64,000 nucleotides of DNA from positions 1-64,000 of the forward strand of contig JAFUJR010000007.1 of NCBI GenBank assembly GCA_017468085.1, in the 5' to 3' direction. Source of the stretch: Clostridia bacterium. Its GTDB lineage: Bacteria; Bacillota; Clostridia; Christensenellales; Borkfalkiaceae. The translations under genes and the position numbers were made by a program. Every line of letters starts with the position of its first letter. The first letter of the stretch is position 1. Below, piece after piece: positions 8,193 to 19,324 of the stretch. Under the pieces are notes generated by a model that was not told where the DNA came from, searched no databases, and was given only the letters and a program-made list of their open reading frames with translations.

Positions 8193-8447
8193 TTATTTCT
8201 TCTTTTCTTCGTACTTGGCGCGTGTTGCAATACCGCCGCGAATATGCCGCTCGCTCAAATTAAGATTTAACACTTCGCGGACGCGCTCAAATAAATCTGC
8301 GTCTATGTATTTCAAACGTTCGGAAACGTCTTTATGTACCGTTGATTTGCTAATAGAAAAATGCGCAGAACACGCGCGAACGGTACAACCCGTTTCCACG
8401 ATATATTCTGCGCACTTTAAAACTCTTTCTTCAATATAATTCCACAA
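8193..8447 (-). CDS. spoIIID: Sporulation transcriptional regulator SpoIIID
   Basis: Mother-cell DNA-binding protein that modulates sigma-E and sigma-K genes. The 84 residues match the family along their length: YIEERVLKCAEYIVET, helix-turn-helix FSISKSTVHKDVSERL, and the C-terminal RHIRGGIATRAKY. The start is set at the TTG at 8447 (M-WNYIEER), which has GGAGG nine bases upstream; this gives the usual family N-terminus. A CATAATAT at 8479-8486 resembles a sigma-E -10 element, with only a weak -35. Together with sigK it supports a spore-forming lineage. Confidence 0.93.
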   Translation of the reverse strand: MWNYIEERVLKCAEYIVETGCTVRACSAHFSISKSTVHKDVSERLKYIDADLFERVREVLNLNLSERHIRGGIATRAKYEEKKK

Positions 8448-8513
8448 AATCCCGCCCCTCCGCAATAGCTTACGGAATATATTATGTCGGTTTTTCGTTG
8501 ATTATAACTGATT

Positions 8514-10988
8514 TTATCCGTTTTCTATCACTAATTTGTAGGGTAACGGAATGACTGCCTTGACGTTTTCCTCGACGTATCTATCGATTTTTTTCGCTTT
8601 AGAGCTCTGCATCAAGATAAAGACGTCCTCGCTCGGTAATTCGGATACGACGTTGCCTTTTTCTACAACGGCAAGCATATACGGCTCTTTGACGTAGCTT
8701 GCGCTGATTACGCTTGCGCCATCGCGCAAACTTACGATAAGCGAACCCTTACGGTAACGCTTGGACGTATCGATTAAAGAGGAAATTACGCGCTTAAACT
8801 TACCTTCGTCGGTAGCGATTACAATCTCCCCATCGCCGTCGATTTGCGTCATAAGCACAACCTCGTCGTCATCACGGAGCATAATACCGCGAACACCTGC
8901 CGCAACTCTGCCTTGCGTGGGAATATCGTCTTTTTCCGCATTCAAGCAAATACCGCCTTTAGTAACGATGATAATCGTATCCTCTTCGCTCGTTTCCGCT
9001 TCTACGTTCAAAAGCTCGTCGTCCTCGTTTAATTTCACGGCTTGGAAATAATCTTTGCGCTGTTCGTATTCCGCCCACTCGGATTTTTTGATCATACCTT
9101 TCTTGGTAAAGAACATCAAATTGCCGTAAGGCATATGTTCTCCAACCTCGAAAAGAGCAACGACCCGTTCTCCATCCTCGGCGTCCTTAGACAAATCTTT
9201 CAAGGTTACGCCCTCGTCGGAAAGTTTGCAAGCCAAATTGGGCTCGTAAATGTTCAACTTATGACAATTACCGTAGTTTGTGAATGCAAAAACCGTCTTG
9301 TCCGTTATCGTCTCAAGGATATGAAGCGCGACAAGCTGCGGTTTAAATCTTCCTTCGAGCGACTTTTGTAAAGCGTCTGCTTGCTTACCTGTCAATACCT
9401 TAAATCTTTCGTCTGCGGTATATACAAGCGTGCAAGGTACGCCGGGTTGCTTTTCCGTCGTAGCTTCAAGTGTGCCGTCCGCCTCTTCGCGCGTGTAAAC
9501 CAAACGCGACTTTCTGGGAGTAGGGTACGCATTCTTAATTTCGGTAATTTCTTCTTTTACGACCTGCAACTGCAAATCACCGCTCTTGGAAATTGCCGTC
9601 AATTTCTTAATCAGCTTTTTGAGTTCTTTTAATTCCTCTTCGAGCTTATAAATTTCCAACTTAGTCAAACGAGCAAGTCGCAAATCGAGAATTGCCTGCG
9701 CTTGTGCGTCCGAAATTTCAAAACGAGCCATCAATTTCGCCCTTGCGTCCGCCGTGCTGTCGGATTTTTTGATGATGGCAATGACCTCGTCGATGTTTTG
9801 AACGGCGATAATCAAACCCTCCAAAATATGGCAACGTTGCTGCGCTTGTTTTAAATCGAAAAGGGTTCTGCGCTTAATGACTTGTTGTTGATATTTTACG
9901 TAATGGCGAATAATATCCATCAAACCGAGTTGTTGAGGCTTGCCGTCCGCGATTACGACCATATTGATACCGAAGGTAACTTCTAAATCGGTATATTTGT
10001 ATAAACATTTTAAAATTGCGTCTACGTCCGCGTCCTTTTTGATACGGATAACCGCGCGCATACCCGTGCGGTCAGATTCGTCGGCAACGAAATCCAAGCC
10101 GGCAAGCTCCTCTTTTTTCTCTTCGCGAAGGTCGACTACTTTGCGCAATAATTGCGCTTTGTTGACTTGATAAGGGAGCTCTGTAATAATCAAGTTGGTC
10201 TTGCCGTTATCCGTCTTTTCCGCCGTAATTTTTGCACGGAGCGTGATTTTACCACGACCCGTCTTATACGCTTGAATAAGCTCGTTGGCGATAATGATGC
10301 CGCCCGTAGGGAAGTCGGGAGAAGGAATATGCTCCATCATCTCTTCCAAGGAAATGGCGGGATTGTCGATATACGCAACGACGCCGTTGATAACCTCTTC
10401 CAAGTTATGCGTTGGAATATTCGTCGCCAAACCAACTGCAATACCCGAAGCGCCGTTTACAAGCAAGTTCGGGAAACGCCCGGGCAAAACGTCGGGTTCT
10501 TTTAAGCTATCGTCGAAGTTCAAGGAAAAGCTGACCGTTTCCTTGTCGATATCACGCAAAAGTTCAAGCGCCAAAGGCTCCATTCTCGCTTCAGTATAAC
10601 GCATTGCCGCGGCGGGATCGCCGTCCACAGACCCAAAGTTACCGTGGCCGTTGACAAGCGTTTTACCCATGTTAAACTGTTGCGCCATGCGCACCATCGC
10701 ATCGTATACCGAGCTGTCGCCGTGGGGATGGTATTTACCCATACAATCGCCGACGATACGCGCGCTCTTTTTGTGCGGTTTATCGGGCGTAAGCCCCATT
10801 TCGTTCATCGTATATAAAATACGTCGCTGGACGGGCTTCAAGCCGTCCTCTACCCTCGGCAAAGCGCGGTCAAGGATAACAAATTCCGCATAAGGCAACA
10901 TCGACGAATGCAGAACTTTGTCCAACGGTTCAACGAATAATTGACCGGTAGGCTCGATAATTTCCGGTTCTTTCTTACTTCTCGCCAT
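8514..10988 (-). CDS. Type IIA DNA topoisomerase subunit A (GyrA/ParC family)
   Basis: Breakage-reunion subunit, 824 residues. The quinolone-resistance region [16 protein letters not shown] precedes the catalytic tyrosine in [10 protein letters not shown] near residue 130. The coiled-coil tower and six-bladed C-terminal beta-pinwheel follow. The GyrA box (QRRGGKG), needed for negative supercoiling, is not intact: the nearest match is [19 protein letters not shown] is gyrase-like. I therefore cannot decide between gyrase and topoisomerase IV. The ATG overlaps the end of the subunit B gene by 14 bases, with GGAGG eight bases upstream. Confidence 0.88.
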   Translation of the reverse strand: MARSKKEPEIIEPTGQLFVEPLDKVLHSSMLPYAEFVILDRALPRVEDGLKPVQRRILYTMNEMGLTPDKPHKKSARIVGDCMGKYHPHGDSSVYDAMVRMAQQFNMGKTLVNGHGNFGSVDGDPAAAMRYTEARMEPLALELLRDIDKETVSFSLNFDDSLKEPDVLPGRFPNLLVNGASGIAVGLATNIPTHNLEEVINGVVAYIDNPAISLEEMMEHIPSPDFPTGGIIIANELIQAYKTGRGKITLRAKITAEKTDNGKTNLIITELPYQVNKAQLLRKVVDLREEKKEELAGLDFVADESDRTGMRAVIRIKKDADVDAILKCLYKYTDLEVTFGINMVVIADGKPQQLGLMDIIRHYVKYQQQVIKRRTLFDLKQAQQRCHILEGLIIAVQNIDEVIAIIKKSDSTADARAKLMARFEISDAQAQAILDLRLARLTKLEIYKLEEELKELKKLIKKLTAISKSGDLQLQVVKEEITEIKNAYPTPRKSRLVYTREEADGTLEATTEKQPGVPCTLVYTADERFKVLTGKQADALQKSLEGRFKPQLVALHILETITDKTVFAFTNYGNCHKLNIYEPNLACKLSDEGVTLKDLSKDAEDGERVVALFEVGEHMPYGNLMFFTKKGMIKKSEWAEYEQRKDYFQAVKLNEDDELLNVEAETSEEDTIIIVTKGGICLNAEKDDIPTQGRVAAGVRGIMLRDDDEVVLMTQIDGDGEIVIATDEGKFKRVISSLIDTSKRYRKGSLIVSLRDGASVISASYVKEPYMLAVVEKGNVVSELPSEDVFILMQSSKAKKIDRYVEENVKAVIPLPYKLVIENG

Positions 10989-13158
10989 TGTCGCCCTCCT
11001 TCTTCTCTATTTTGTCCATAAACGTATCGTGCTTATTAAAGTTTGCAAATTTAGCAAGGAATTCCTTTCTGCCCTCGACTTTGTCGCCCATAAGCGTCGT
11101 GATCATACGTTCTGCTTTTGCCGCGTCCTCGATGGTAACTTGAATAAGGTTTCGCGTTGCGGGGTTCATCGTGGTTTCCCAAAGCTGTTCCGCGCTCATT
11201 TCACCAAGACCTTTATAGCGTTGCAGCTGATAGCCCTTGCCTATCTTTTCAATCTTTTCGTTGAGTTCGTTATCGTCGTAAGCGTATTCCACCTTATCCC
11301 CTTTATACACCTTATACAAGGGCGGCATACCGATATAAACGTGCCCTGCGTTGACGAGCGGGCGCATATAACGGAAGAAGAAAGTGAGCAAAATACAACG
11401 AATATGCATACCGTCTTGGTCGGCATCCGATAGGATGATGACTTTATGATAATTGATTTTATCCAACTTGAAATCGGGATCGATACCTGCGCCGATTGCG
11501 CTGATAATCGTACGGATTTCCTCATTTTCAAGGACTTGTCCAAGTTTTTTCTTTTCAACGTTGAGCGGTTTACCGCGCAAAGGCAGAATGGACTGGAATT
11601 GTCTTACGCGCGCCTGTTTTGCCGTACCGCCTGCCGAGTCGCCCTCTACGATAAACATTTCGTTGAGTTCGGGTTTTTTGCCCGAGCAAGCTGCCAGCTT
11701 GCCGATAAGCGTCAAGCCGTCGATACTGTTTTTTGCGCGTGCGTTTTCCTTTGCCGTCTTTGCCGCAAGACGGGATTTTGCCGCGCCCTGCGCCTTTTTG
11801 ATGATCTCCTCCATCGTCTTTTTGTAGCCGCGTACGTTTTGCAGGGAATTTAAGCCCTCGATAACCGTACCTTCTACTGCAGGACGAGCCTCCGTATTGC
11901 CGAGCTTGGTCTTCGTTTGCCCTTCAAATTGCACTTCCGCCATCTTAATGGACAAAACTGCCGTCAACCCTTCGCAGAAATCGTCTCCTTGGAAATTGGG
12001 GTCTTTTTCTTTCAAAAAGCCGTTACTTCTTGCATATTCGTTCAATACCCTCGTTAAGCCGGATTTGAAGCCGATTTCGTGATAACCTCCCTCGGGAGTG
12101 GGAATATTGTTAACGAAAGAGAAGATTCTCTGCGAATAATCCGCGGTATGTTGTAAGGAAAATTCCACGCGAATGTTATTCTTTTCCGCTTTGTAATAAA
12201 TGGGTTGAGAATACAGGCTTCTCTTGCCCTCGTTGATGTTTTTAACAAAGTCGGAAATACCGCCGTCAAATTTAAAGGTAACGCGATAAGGCTCGCTTTC
12301 AAGCGCAAGCTCGTCCAACTCCCCAAACAGGGACTGTTGACCCGCCGCTAAAATATCTTCTTGCACGGGTTCTTCCGCCGTTTCCGTTGCGGTATCCTCG
12401 CCGCGCTCTTCCTCGGACGATTCTTCGTCTGCGCCGAAAAGCATTTTCGCTCGGCGCGCCTCCGCCATCGTCGTGCGCTCGTCGATGAGGATAATTTCAA
12501 CGCCGCGGTTTAAGAAAGCAAGCTCACGCAAGCGTTCTTCTACCGTTTCCAAGTCGAAATTCACCTCGGAAAAGACCGTAGGATCGGGTTTAAATCGAAT
12601 GGTCGAGCCCTTGCGATTGGTCGATATGCCCGTATCTTCCAAAGGTCCGTCGGGAAGCCCCGATTCTACCTTCTTCTTGCGCGCGTTATATTTAGAGTGG
12701 AAACTCATTTTGTAAATGCGCTTATTTCTGCATACCTCTACGGTCAACCATTCGGAAAGCGCGTTGGTAACGGACGCGCCTACGCCGTGCAAGCCGCCCG
12801 AATACTCGTAGTTGCCCTGCCCAAATTTGCCGCCTGCGTGCAATTTTGTGAATACAAGCTGAACGCCCGAAACTTTTTCTTTCGGGTGAATATCGGTAGG
12901 AATACCTCTGCCGTTATCTTCAACGGACGCGCTACCGTCGCTGTGCAAGGTTACTTTAACCTTGTTTGCGTAGCCGTTTGCCGCCTCGTCGATTGCGTTG
13001 TCTACGATTTCCCAAAGGATGTGGTGTAAGCCCTTGATACCCGTAGACCCGATATACATACCGGGGCGCATACGAACGGCGTCCAAGCCCTCCAAGACTT
13101 CCAGATTCTTGGCGCTGTATTCCGTATTTACTTCTACTTTTTCTTTCTTCGCTGCCAT
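10975..13158 (-). CDS. Type IIA DNA topoisomerase subunit B (GyrB/ParE family)
   Basis: ATPase subunit, 727 residues. It has the GHKL ATP site ([31 protein letters not shown]), the transducer and the Toprim domain with [11 protein letters not shown] and [11 protein letters not shown]. An acidic low-complexity insert of about 40 residues (roughly 240-282, rich in Glu, Asp and Ala) interrupts the transducer domain, which is not usual for either GyrB or ParE. It forms an operon with subunit A. No dnaA, dnaN or recF lies nearby, so this is not the classical origin-linked gyrase locus and could be the second topoisomerase. Confidence 0.9.
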   Translation of the reverse strand: MAAKKEKVEVNTEYSAKNLEVLEGLDAVRMRPGMYIGSTGIKGLHHILWEIVDNAIDEAANGYANKVKVTLHSDGSASVEDNGRGIPTDIHPKEKVSGVQLVFTKLHAGGKFGQGNYEYSGGLHGVGASVTNALSEWLTVEVCRNKRIYKMSFHSKYNARKKKVESGLPDGPLEDTGISTNRKGSTIRFKPDPTVFSEVNFDLETVEERLRELAFLNRGVEIILIDERTTMAEARRAKMLFGADEESSEEERGEDTATETAEEPVQEDILAAGQQSLFGELDELALESEPYRVTFKFDGGISDFVKNINEGKRSLYSQPIYYKAEKNNIRVEFSLQHTADYSQRIFSFVNNIPTPEGGYHEIGFKSGLTRVLNEYARSNGFLKEKDPNFQGDDFCEGLTAVLSIKMAEVQFEGQTKTKLGNTEARPAVEGTVIEGLNSLQNVRGYKKTMEEIIKKAQGAAKSRLAAKTAKENARAKNSIDGLTLIGKLAACSGKKPELNEMFIVEGDSAGGTAKQARVRQFQSILPLRGKPLNVEKKKLGQVLENEEIRTIISAIGAGIDPDFKLDKINYHKVIILSDADQDGMHIRCILLTFFFRYMRPLVNAGHVYIGMPPLYKVYKGDKVEYAYDDNELNEKIEKIGKGYQLQRYKGLGEMSAEQLWETTMNPATRNLIQVTIEDAAKAERMITTLMGDKVEGRKEFLAKFANFNKHDTFMDKIEKKEGDNGEK

Positions 13159-13216
13159 TTTTTCCTCAACGTATTTGGAATTTATAAAATTATGCCATAA
13201 TATGCCACATTATGCT

Positions 13217-13245
13217 ATTATAACACCTTTTTCCATTTTTTTCAA
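13217..13245 (-). promoter_or_regulatory. Promoter of the topoisomerase operon
   Basis: Minus-strand TTGAAA (13240-13245), 17-base spacer, TATAAT (13217-13222). The leader holds repeated ATTATGC/GCATAAT elements (13191-13216) that could pair with each other or act as an operator. Confidence 0.7.
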
Positions 13246-13314
13246 ATGTTTGAACACAAAAAATTTTTGCTTTTTCTTTTATTCTTAGCAAAAAAATCAA
13301 AAAAATTACACCTT

Positions 13315-15696
13315 TTACTCTATAATCGCAAGCTCGTTCAAAGCACGCGTATAGGCGATATAACGCTCGCTTTCGCTCAATCCGTCTTCCACCACGACTA
13401 CGGAGGTAAACTCCAAGCCCTTACTTTCATATACGCTCATAATATTGATTTTGCTCTTAGAAAGCCTACCCTTTACCGTGAGGTCGTTGTATGATTTCCG
13501 CATATATTCCCGCTTGACTTTTTCACTGCAAATAACGGCTTTTAAACCCTTCTTGTCTTGGAAGAACTTGCTTATCCCTTTTTGCTTAATGCGAACGACC
13601 TGCGGGCCGTCGTAGCCGATAGACTGCATATTTAAGCCGAGCGTAGACGACACGAAATCAACGATTTGGTTGGTATTTCGGTAATTTTGATTTAAATGAT
13701 AAATTTCAAATCCGTCGAAATCTTCCCATTTTTTGATACCACGCCAAGCAGTTACGTTCTGTTCCACGTCCCCGAACACGTTAAAGGAAGCGTTTTGATT
13801 GATTTGACGAAGCAACGCATATTCGCACGCGGAAATATCCTGCCCCTCGTCCACGAAAATATACGGATAAACGGGCGAAAGTCTGTCGCAAATCCCCGCG
13901 CAAATCACGCACAGCGCATAAGCGTCCGAAGGGTACATACTCTTGGACGTCATACCGTATTTCAGTTTATATTTTTTAACCGTTTCGCGATAAAAATAAC
14001 GAACGACGTCCACAAAACTTTCTCCCCCGCCAACGTCGGAGAAGTTCTTTTCGCCGCGTAAGAACGCGTAAAATTCTGCAAACGCGATATTTGCTTCGCC
14101 CAAATCGAGCACCTTTTGCTTTATTTTTTCAACTTCGTCAAGCAGTTCCTTACGACGCTCGATTCTGTCCGCGTACATATACACGTCCACGCCGCCGATT
14201 TTTTGCTTGAAGCGCATAAGGTCGGTAAGCTCCTTTTCAAGCGCTATACGAAGCGCGTTTAAATCCTCTTCCGCTACGGCGACGATGCGTTCCGTATTTC
14301 TTGCGACGAAGCCTGCGCTTTTATAAAATGAAAGCATTTGTTTATAGAAATATTCGGGGGACTTTGCCTTTTCGCTTTTAAGCGTTCCGTTTAAAAAATC
14401 GTCTACGTCCAAAACGCAATTCATCAGCTCGCGGAAGGGTTTCGTGTAATATAAGCCGCCCTCTTTCCGCTCTTTTATTTCCCCTAAAACGCTGCGTCGA
14501 ACGCGCATCGAGGCGTTTTTAATCCCCTCGTAATCGGCAATCTGTCGCTTACAATTTTCAACGATATCGGCAATGAAATCCTGACATTCCGCGCCCGTAA
14601 ACAAGCCGTATAAATTGTCAAAGACCTTGTTTTGTTTTTTGCGGACGTCCTTCACAAACTGCGGCGAATATACGTATTGCAGATATTCCTCGTTCTCTTT
14701 TTGGGTAGGATCGATTTTTCTTTCCACGTCCACCTTTTCGTTCTTTAATACCTGCAAAAAATATTGGTAGATCGTAACCGTTTTTACCCTTTCCAAATCA
14801 AGGATTTCCGCCAATTCGTCAATGAAATCGTTAAAAGAATTGCTTGGCGTAATGACAAGTACGTCGCGTGGCGAAATGTCCTCGTTGTTGTACATCAAAT
14901 AGCTTAAACGGTGTAACATAACCATCGTTTTGCCGCTGCCGGCACAGCCCTGCAACACAAAATTCCCCTTTTCGGGACGAGTAATAATTTCGTACTGCTT
15001 TTCCTGTATCGTTTCGATAATATCCTTAACCGAGCTTTCCTGCTTTCGGTTTTTAATAATTTCGCGCAAGAAAGGGTCTAAAATATTCTCCTCATCCCTA
15101 TCCGCGATTTCCTCAGGGGAAAGGTAATCCCGCAAGGAAAGGTATTCGTTTTTAAAATCGACGACCTTGCCGCTTTTCGTGCGAATGGCACGGCGTAAAA
15201 TCGTTTTGTAATCGTATTCGCCAAAGGTAAACGAGGAACAGCTCTTTTGATAATATCTACGCGCCACGGGCGTACGCCAATCGAGGATTTCCAGTTTTAC
15301 GTCCCCTTTTTTGCCGATATAATAGCTGTTATACCCCTCTTTATTGTCCGTTAAGTCCATACGGGCAAAATATGGCTCTTCAAAGAAAGGTCGCACCGCC
15401 TCAATCTTCTTTTCGTGTTCTTCAATCTCTGCGAGTAAACATTTTATTTTTCGATAATTCTCCGCGTTTGTTCCCTCGCGTTCCAACTGTGCGATTTCCG
15501 CTTTAATGGATTTGATTGCGTTTTTGTGCGAGCGAATACGGGTAATGCGTAACATTTGCATCACCGCAGTAATATGCTCGTCCTCGTATGCGCGCTGTTT
15601 ATCCTCATCCAAAAGGGATAAAAACCAATCGTGGTCGCCGCTCTTTTTCGGGTCAAGCAAAGTTAAAAGTTTTTCGTAAGGAATTTTATCCGACAT
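13315..15696 (-). CDS. helD: HelD-like superfamily 1 helicase (RNA polymerase-recycling ATPase)
   Basis: UvrD-like ATPase of 793 residues. The N-terminus is a long helical arm (about 30-95), followed by the HelD signature PYFARMDL, YYIGKKGD and DWRTPVARRYYQ. Walker A GCAGSGKT is near residue 252, the Walker B/DEGQD motif is FVDEGQDIS, and SF1 motifs NYRNTNQIVDF and VYESKGLEF follow. HelD in Bacillus removes stalled RNA polymerase from DNA. The family assignment is firm, the cellular role inferred. GGAG lies seven bases before the ATG. Confidence 0.88.
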   Translation of the reverse strand: MSDKIPYEKLLTLLDPKKSGDHDWFLSLLDEDKQRAYEDEHITAVMQMLRITRIRSHKNAIKSIKAEIAQLEREGTNAENYRKIKCLLAEIEEHEKKIEAVRPFFEEPYFARMDLTDNKEGYNSYYIGKKGDVKLEILDWRTPVARRYYQKSCSSFTFGEYDYKTILRRAIRTKSGKVVDFKNEYLSLRDYLSPEEIADRDEENILDPFLREIIKNRKQESSVKDIIETIQEKQYEIITRPEKGNFVLQGCAGSGKTMVMLHRLSYLMYNNEDISPRDVLVITPSNSFNDFIDELAEILDLERVKTVTIYQYFLQVLKNEKVDVERKIDPTQKENEEYLQYVYSPQFVKDVRKKQNKVFDNLYGLFTGAECQDFIADIVENCKRQIADYEGIKNASMRVRRSVLGEIKERKEGGLYYTKPFRELMNCVLDVDDFLNGTLKSEKAKSPEYFYKQMLSFYKSAGFVARNTERIVAVAEEDLNALRIALEKELTDLMRFKQKIGGVDVYMYADRIERRKELLDEVEKIKQKVLDLGEANIAFAEFYAFLRGEKNFSDVGGGESFVDVVRYFYRETVKKYKLKYGMTSKSMYPSDAYALCVICAGICDRLSPVYPYIFVDEGQDISACEYALLRQINQNASFNVFGDVEQNVTAWRGIKKWEDFDGFEIYHLNQNYRNTNQIVDFVSSTLGLNMQSIGYDGPQVVRIKQKGISKFFQDKKGLKAVICSEKVKREYMRKSYNDLTVKGRLSKSKINIMSVYESKGLEFTSVVVVEDGLSESERYIAYTRALNELAIIE

Positions 15697-15798
15697 AGCC
15701 CTTTCTCCAACGTACTATATTTAATAATAACATATAAAAAAGAAAAATGAAAGGGTTTTGAGGAAAATTTTTAAAAGAATTTTTCGACGGGTTTCGAT

Positions 15799-15829
15799 AA
15801 AAAAAGAACCGAGCGCTTTTACTCGGTCC
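15799..15829 (-). terminator. Terminator after argS
   Basis: Stem GGACCGAG/CTCGGTTC (15806-15829) followed on the minus strand by seven T (15799-15805), directly beyond the argS stop. Confidence 0.85.
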
Positions 15830-15839
15830 TTTATATTTA

Positions 15840-17543
15840 TTACATTTTATCGGGAATGCCGATACCCAAAAGCCCAAAGGCATTTTTAAGAACTTGCAAG
15901 GTTGCGTTGGTTAAGGTTAAGCGGAAATTTTTAATCTCTTCCGTTTCAGCCGCCAAAATTTTGCAGTTGAAATAGAATTTGTTGAATTTCTGCGAAACGT
16001 CCACAGCAAAACGGGCGATAAAGGAGGGCTCGTATTTTTCCGCCGCGTTTTGTACCGCTTCGGGAAAAGTCGCCAACCCTTTTACAAGCTCGATTTCCTC
16101 TGCCGTCAGCTCAGGGATGGTATATTCCGTAGGCACACCGCCCTTATGAATAACGGAATTTGCGCGGGCGCAAGTATACTGCACGTAAACGCTCGTTTCG
16201 CCGTCGAAATTAAGCACCTTATCGTAAGAAAATACGATATCCTTGATTTTGCTGTTATAAAGCGCGCCGAAAATGACTGCGCCAACGCCGACCTTTTGCG
16301 CTACGTCTTGTTTATTTTCAAGGTCGGGGTTCTTTTCGTTGAGGATTGCATACGCCTTTTCGATACATTTATTGATTACGTCCTCTAAGAAAACCACGTT
16401 TCCTTTACGCGTAGACATCGTACCCTCTTCCAAGGAAACCATACCGTACGCCACGTGCACCAAATCTTTTGCCCAATCCTTGCCCATCAATTCAAGCACT
16501 TTAAAAAACTGCTTAAAATGCAAATTTTGCTGATAAGCAACGACGTATAAGCATTTATAAAAATCATAAGTCGTTTTGCGGTAAGTTGCAGCCGCCATAT
16601 CGCGCGTTGCATACAAGGAAGTGCCGTCCGATTTCAAGATCATGCAGGGCGCCATATTGTATTCTTCCAAATCGACCACCTGCGCGCCGCGGCTTTCTAC
16701 AAGCAATCCCTTTTCGCGCAATTCGTCTACGATAGGCTGCATCTTGTCTGCAAAAAAGCTTTCGCCCGCATACGAATCGAAATGAATATCCAACATATCG
16801 TAAATTTTTTGCACGTCCTTCAAGGTCAATTCCTTAAACCAATGGAAAAGCGCAAGACATTCTTCGTCGCCTTGTTCAATTGCTTTGAAATATGCACGCG
16901 CCTCGTCGTCGTACTCGGGATGCATTTCCGCCTCTTGATGAAATTTAACGTATAACTCGTTCAAGGCGCGAATGCCGCCCTTTTCAATTTCTTCCTTAAC
17001 GCCCCAACGCTTGTACGCAGAAATTAGCTTACCGAACTGCGTACCGTAGTCGCCAAGGTGATTGATACCCACCGCTTTATAGCCTAAATAATTAAAAATA
17101 CGGTAGAGTGCACCGCCCAGCACAGTAGTGGACAAATGCCCGATATGGAAAGGCTTTGCAATATTTATAGAGGAATAATCTATACAAACGGTTTTCCCTT
17201 CACCTTCGCTGGACGCACCGAATTTATCGCCCTCGTTAAGTATTTTGTCAAGCGTAGAACGCACCAAATCCCCTTTATTTACCTTAAAATTAAGGTAACC
17301 GTTGATTGCGCTCACCTCGCTGATTACTTTGTCAGACATAGGTATTCTGCCAGACATAATACTATTTTTTAACTCTTCCGCAATAATAACGGGGCTTTTA
17401 CGCAACAGCTTGGCAAACTTAAAGCAAGGCAACGCATAATCCCCCATTTCCGCATTGGGAGGAAGGGCGATCAAGTCGTAAAGTTCTTCCTTGCTTACCC
17501 CGCCAATATCAATCAAATCGGTGATATATTTTTTATAATCCAT
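15840..17543 (-). CDS. argS: Arginyl-tRNA synthetase
   Basis: Class I synthetase, 567 residues. N-terminal ArgRS additional domain (about 1-85), the HIGH-type motif FHIGHLSTT near residue 134, and the MSTRKGN motif in place of KMSKS, as is usual for ArgRS. The C-terminal anticodon-binding DALR domain ends the protein. The start ATG is preceded by AAGGTG and a promoter at 17580-17608. Divergent from ychF. Confidence 0.95.
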   Translation of the reverse strand: MDYKKYITDLIDIGGVSKEELYDLIALPPNAEMGDYALPCFKFAKLLRKSPVIIAEELKNSIMSGRIPMSDKVISEVSAINGYLNFKVNKGDLVRSTLDKILNEGDKFGASSEGEGKTVCIDYSSINIAKPFHIGHLSTTVLGGALYRIFNYLGYKAVGINHLGDYGTQFGKLISAYKRWGVKEEIEKGGIRALNELYVKFHQEAEMHPEYDDEARAYFKAIEQGDEECLALFHWFKELTLKDVQKIYDMLDIHFDSYAGESFFADKMQPIVDELREKGLLVESRGAQVVDLEEYNMAPCMILKSDGTSLYATRDMAAATYRKTTYDFYKCLYVVAYQQNLHFKQFFKVLELMGKDWAKDLVHVAYGMVSLEEGTMSTRKGNVVFLEDVINKCIEKAYAILNEKNPDLENKQDVAQKVGVGAVIFGALYNSKIKDIVFSYDKVLNFDGETSVYVQYTCARANSVIHKGGVPTEYTIPELTAEEIELVKGLATFPEAVQNAAEKYEPSFIARFAVDVSQKFNKFYFNCKILAAETEEIKNFRLTLTNATLQVLKNAFGLLGIGIPDKM

Positions 17544-17579
17544 AAGTAAACACCTTCGTTGTTCGTTTTATTCCTATAT

Positions 17580-17608
17580 AATATACCATATTTTTTCAAT
17601 TTGAGCAA
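17580..17608 (-). promoter_or_regulatory. argS promoter
   Basis: Minus-strand TTGCTC (17603-17608), 17-base spacer, TATATT (17580-17585). Confidence 0.55.
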
Positions 17609-17636
17609 GTATTTTTCTAAATTGGGCGCGTTTAAT

Positions 17637-17665
17637 TTGCCAAAATTTTAATTTTGTATTATAAT
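17637..17665 (+). promoter_or_regulatory. ychF promoter
   Basis: TTGCCA (17637-17642), 17-base spacer, TATAAT (17660-17665). The short leader ends with AAAGGA before the ATG. Confidence 0.65.
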
Positions 17666-17699
17666 ATAGCAGAAAATTGATTAAAAAAGGAAAACTAAT

Positions 17700-18815
17700 A
17701 TGAAACTTGGTGTTGTTGGACTTCCAAACGTAGGCAAATCCACTCTTTTTAACGCAATTACGCACGCCGGCGCAGAATGCGCAAACTATCCCTTCTGTAC
17801 GATAGAACCCAACGTAGGCGTCGTTGCCGTGCCGGACGAAAGATTGGACAAACTTGCCGCATTGTATAACAGTAAAAAAATCACCCCTGCCGTTATCGAG
17901 TTCGTTGATATCGCAGGGCTCGTAAAAGGCGCGTCGCGCGGCGAAGGCTTGGGGAATAAATTCCTTTCTCATATCCGCGAAGTAGACGCCATCGTACACG
18001 TCGTTCGTTGCTTTGAAGACACGAACATTACGCACGTAGACGATAAAATCGACCCCGTAACCGACATCGAGACCATCAACCTCGAACTTATCATGTCGGA
18101 TATGGAAGCCGTGCAAAACCGCATGAATAAGGTGAAAGTGCAGGCACGCGGCGGCTCGGATAAAAAAGCGGTTGAGGAATATGCTTTCCTTGAAAGACTG
18201 TACGCCTTTTTAGAGAGCGAAAAACCCGCGCGCAACTTCCCCCTTACGGATACGGAAGAAGAATTCATGAAAAACTGCTTCCTTTTGACGAAAAAGCCCG
18301 TTATTTACGCTGCAAATATTAAAGAAGACGATATGGGCAAGGACGAAAACTCTCTCCCCTTCGTCGTAAAAGTGAAAGAATTTGCCGCAAACGAGGGAGC
18401 GGAAGTGTTGGTGATCTGCGCAAAGACGGAAGAAGAGCTTTCGCAAATGGACGACGAGGATAAGGCTTTGTTTATGGAAGAATTTGGGCTCGGTGAAAGC
18501 GGTCTTGACCGTCTTATCAAAAAATCCTATTCCTTACTCGGCTTGATTTCTTACTTGACCGCAGGTGAAAAGGAAACGCGCGCTTGGACGATTGTCAAAG
18601 GCACGAAAGCGCCGCAAGCGGCTGGTAAAATTCACACCGACTTTGAAAAAGGCTTTATCCGCGCAGACGTTGTAAACTGGGAAATTCTCGTAACCCTCGG
18701 CTCTATCCCCGCCGCAAAAGCGGAAGGCAAAGTACGCAGTGAAGGCAAGGAATACGTCATGCAAGACGGCGACGTCGTAGAATATTATTTCAACGTTTCC
18801 AAGAGCAATAAATAA
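17700..18815 (+). CDS. ychF: YchF/OLA1-type ribosome-associated ATPase
   Basis: Obg-superfamily P-loop protein of 371 residues. P-loop GLPNVGKST at residues 7-15, DIAGLVKGAS switch II, the G4-like NIKE motif (AANIKED) that favours ATP over GTP, and a C-terminal TGS domain (KGTKAPQAAGKIHTDFEKGFIRADV). It binds ribosomes and is linked to stress responses. Own promoter and terminator, so monocistronic. Confidence 0.96.
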   Translation: MKLGVVGLPNVGKSTLFNAITHAGAECANYPFCTIEPNVGVVAVPDERLDKLAALYNSKKITPAVIEFVDIAGLVKGASRGEGLGNKFLSHIREVDAIVHVVRCFEDTNITHVDDKIDPVTDIETINLELIMSDMEAVQNRMNKVKVQARGGSDKKAVEEYAFLERLYAFLESEKPARNFPLTDTEEEFMKNCFLLTKKPVIYAANIKEDDMGKDENSLPFVVKVKEFAANEGAEVLVICAKTEEELSQMDDEDKALFMEEFGLGESGLDRLIKKSYSLLGLISYLTAGEKETRAWTIVKGTKAPQAAGKIHTDFEKGFIRADVVNWEILVTLGSIPAAKAEGKVRSEGKEYVMQDGDVVEYYFNVSKSNK

Positions 18816-18828
18816 TATAGAAAAACAG

Positions 18829-18864
18829 AACGCAGGGCGCGAGATTGCGACCCTGCGTTTTTTT
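18829..18864 (+). terminator. Terminator after ychF
   Basis: Nine-bp stem AACGCAGGG/CCCTGCGTT (18829-18837 with 18851-18859) followed by a T run that reaches the stop codon of the opposite-strand gene. Confidence 0.85.
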
Positions 18865-19324
18865 ATGCGATAATTCCCTTTTCCTGCAAATATTCTTCCA
18901 AAATTCTTGCCGCCGAATAAACGATATCCGCGCAAGGACGTTTTTTATAATACTCGTCGGTGCGCTTTTCCGCCACGCCGCCAACGGATACTTGTAAATT
19001 TGCCCCTGCAAGCAAATCCGCGCATATTAAGCTGCCGTTTTCCGCTTTAAACTTTTCGCATAGTACCTGCGTGATGGCGTAGACCTCTTTTTTGTTTTCC
19101 TGCGTAGCCTTATCTTCGGCAAATAACAAACCGATAACAACCGCCATACCGCTTATCGCGCCGCAGGTTAAGCGCAATCTGCCAAGTCCACCGCCAAACG
19201 GCAAAGTCAATTTCGTGATATCCTCTCTGCTCACGCCCACGAGGTCAACAAACGCCAATGCAACCGCCTGCGAACACGCATATCCTTGCTTAAATAGCTC
19301 TTTTGCCTTTTCAGCCCTTGACAT
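18863..19324 (-). CDS. C_GCAxxG_C_C family protein
   Basis: A 153-residue protein with the cysteine pattern that names this family: GYACSQAV near residue 18, TCGAISG near 53-59, a further ICADLL and RPCADIV. It is a probable redox or metal-binding protein, often annotated as a putative redox-active protein; the biochemical role is not known. Converges with ychF; its stop is a few bases from the ychF terminator. Confidence 0.8.
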   Translation of the reverse strand: MSRAEKAKELFKQGYACSQAVALAFVDLVGVSREDITKLTLPFGGGLGRLRLTCGAISGMAVVIGLLFAEDKATQENKKEVYAITQVLCEKFKAENGSLICADLLAGANLQVSVGGVAEKRTDEYYKKRPCADIVYSAARILEEYLQEKGIIA

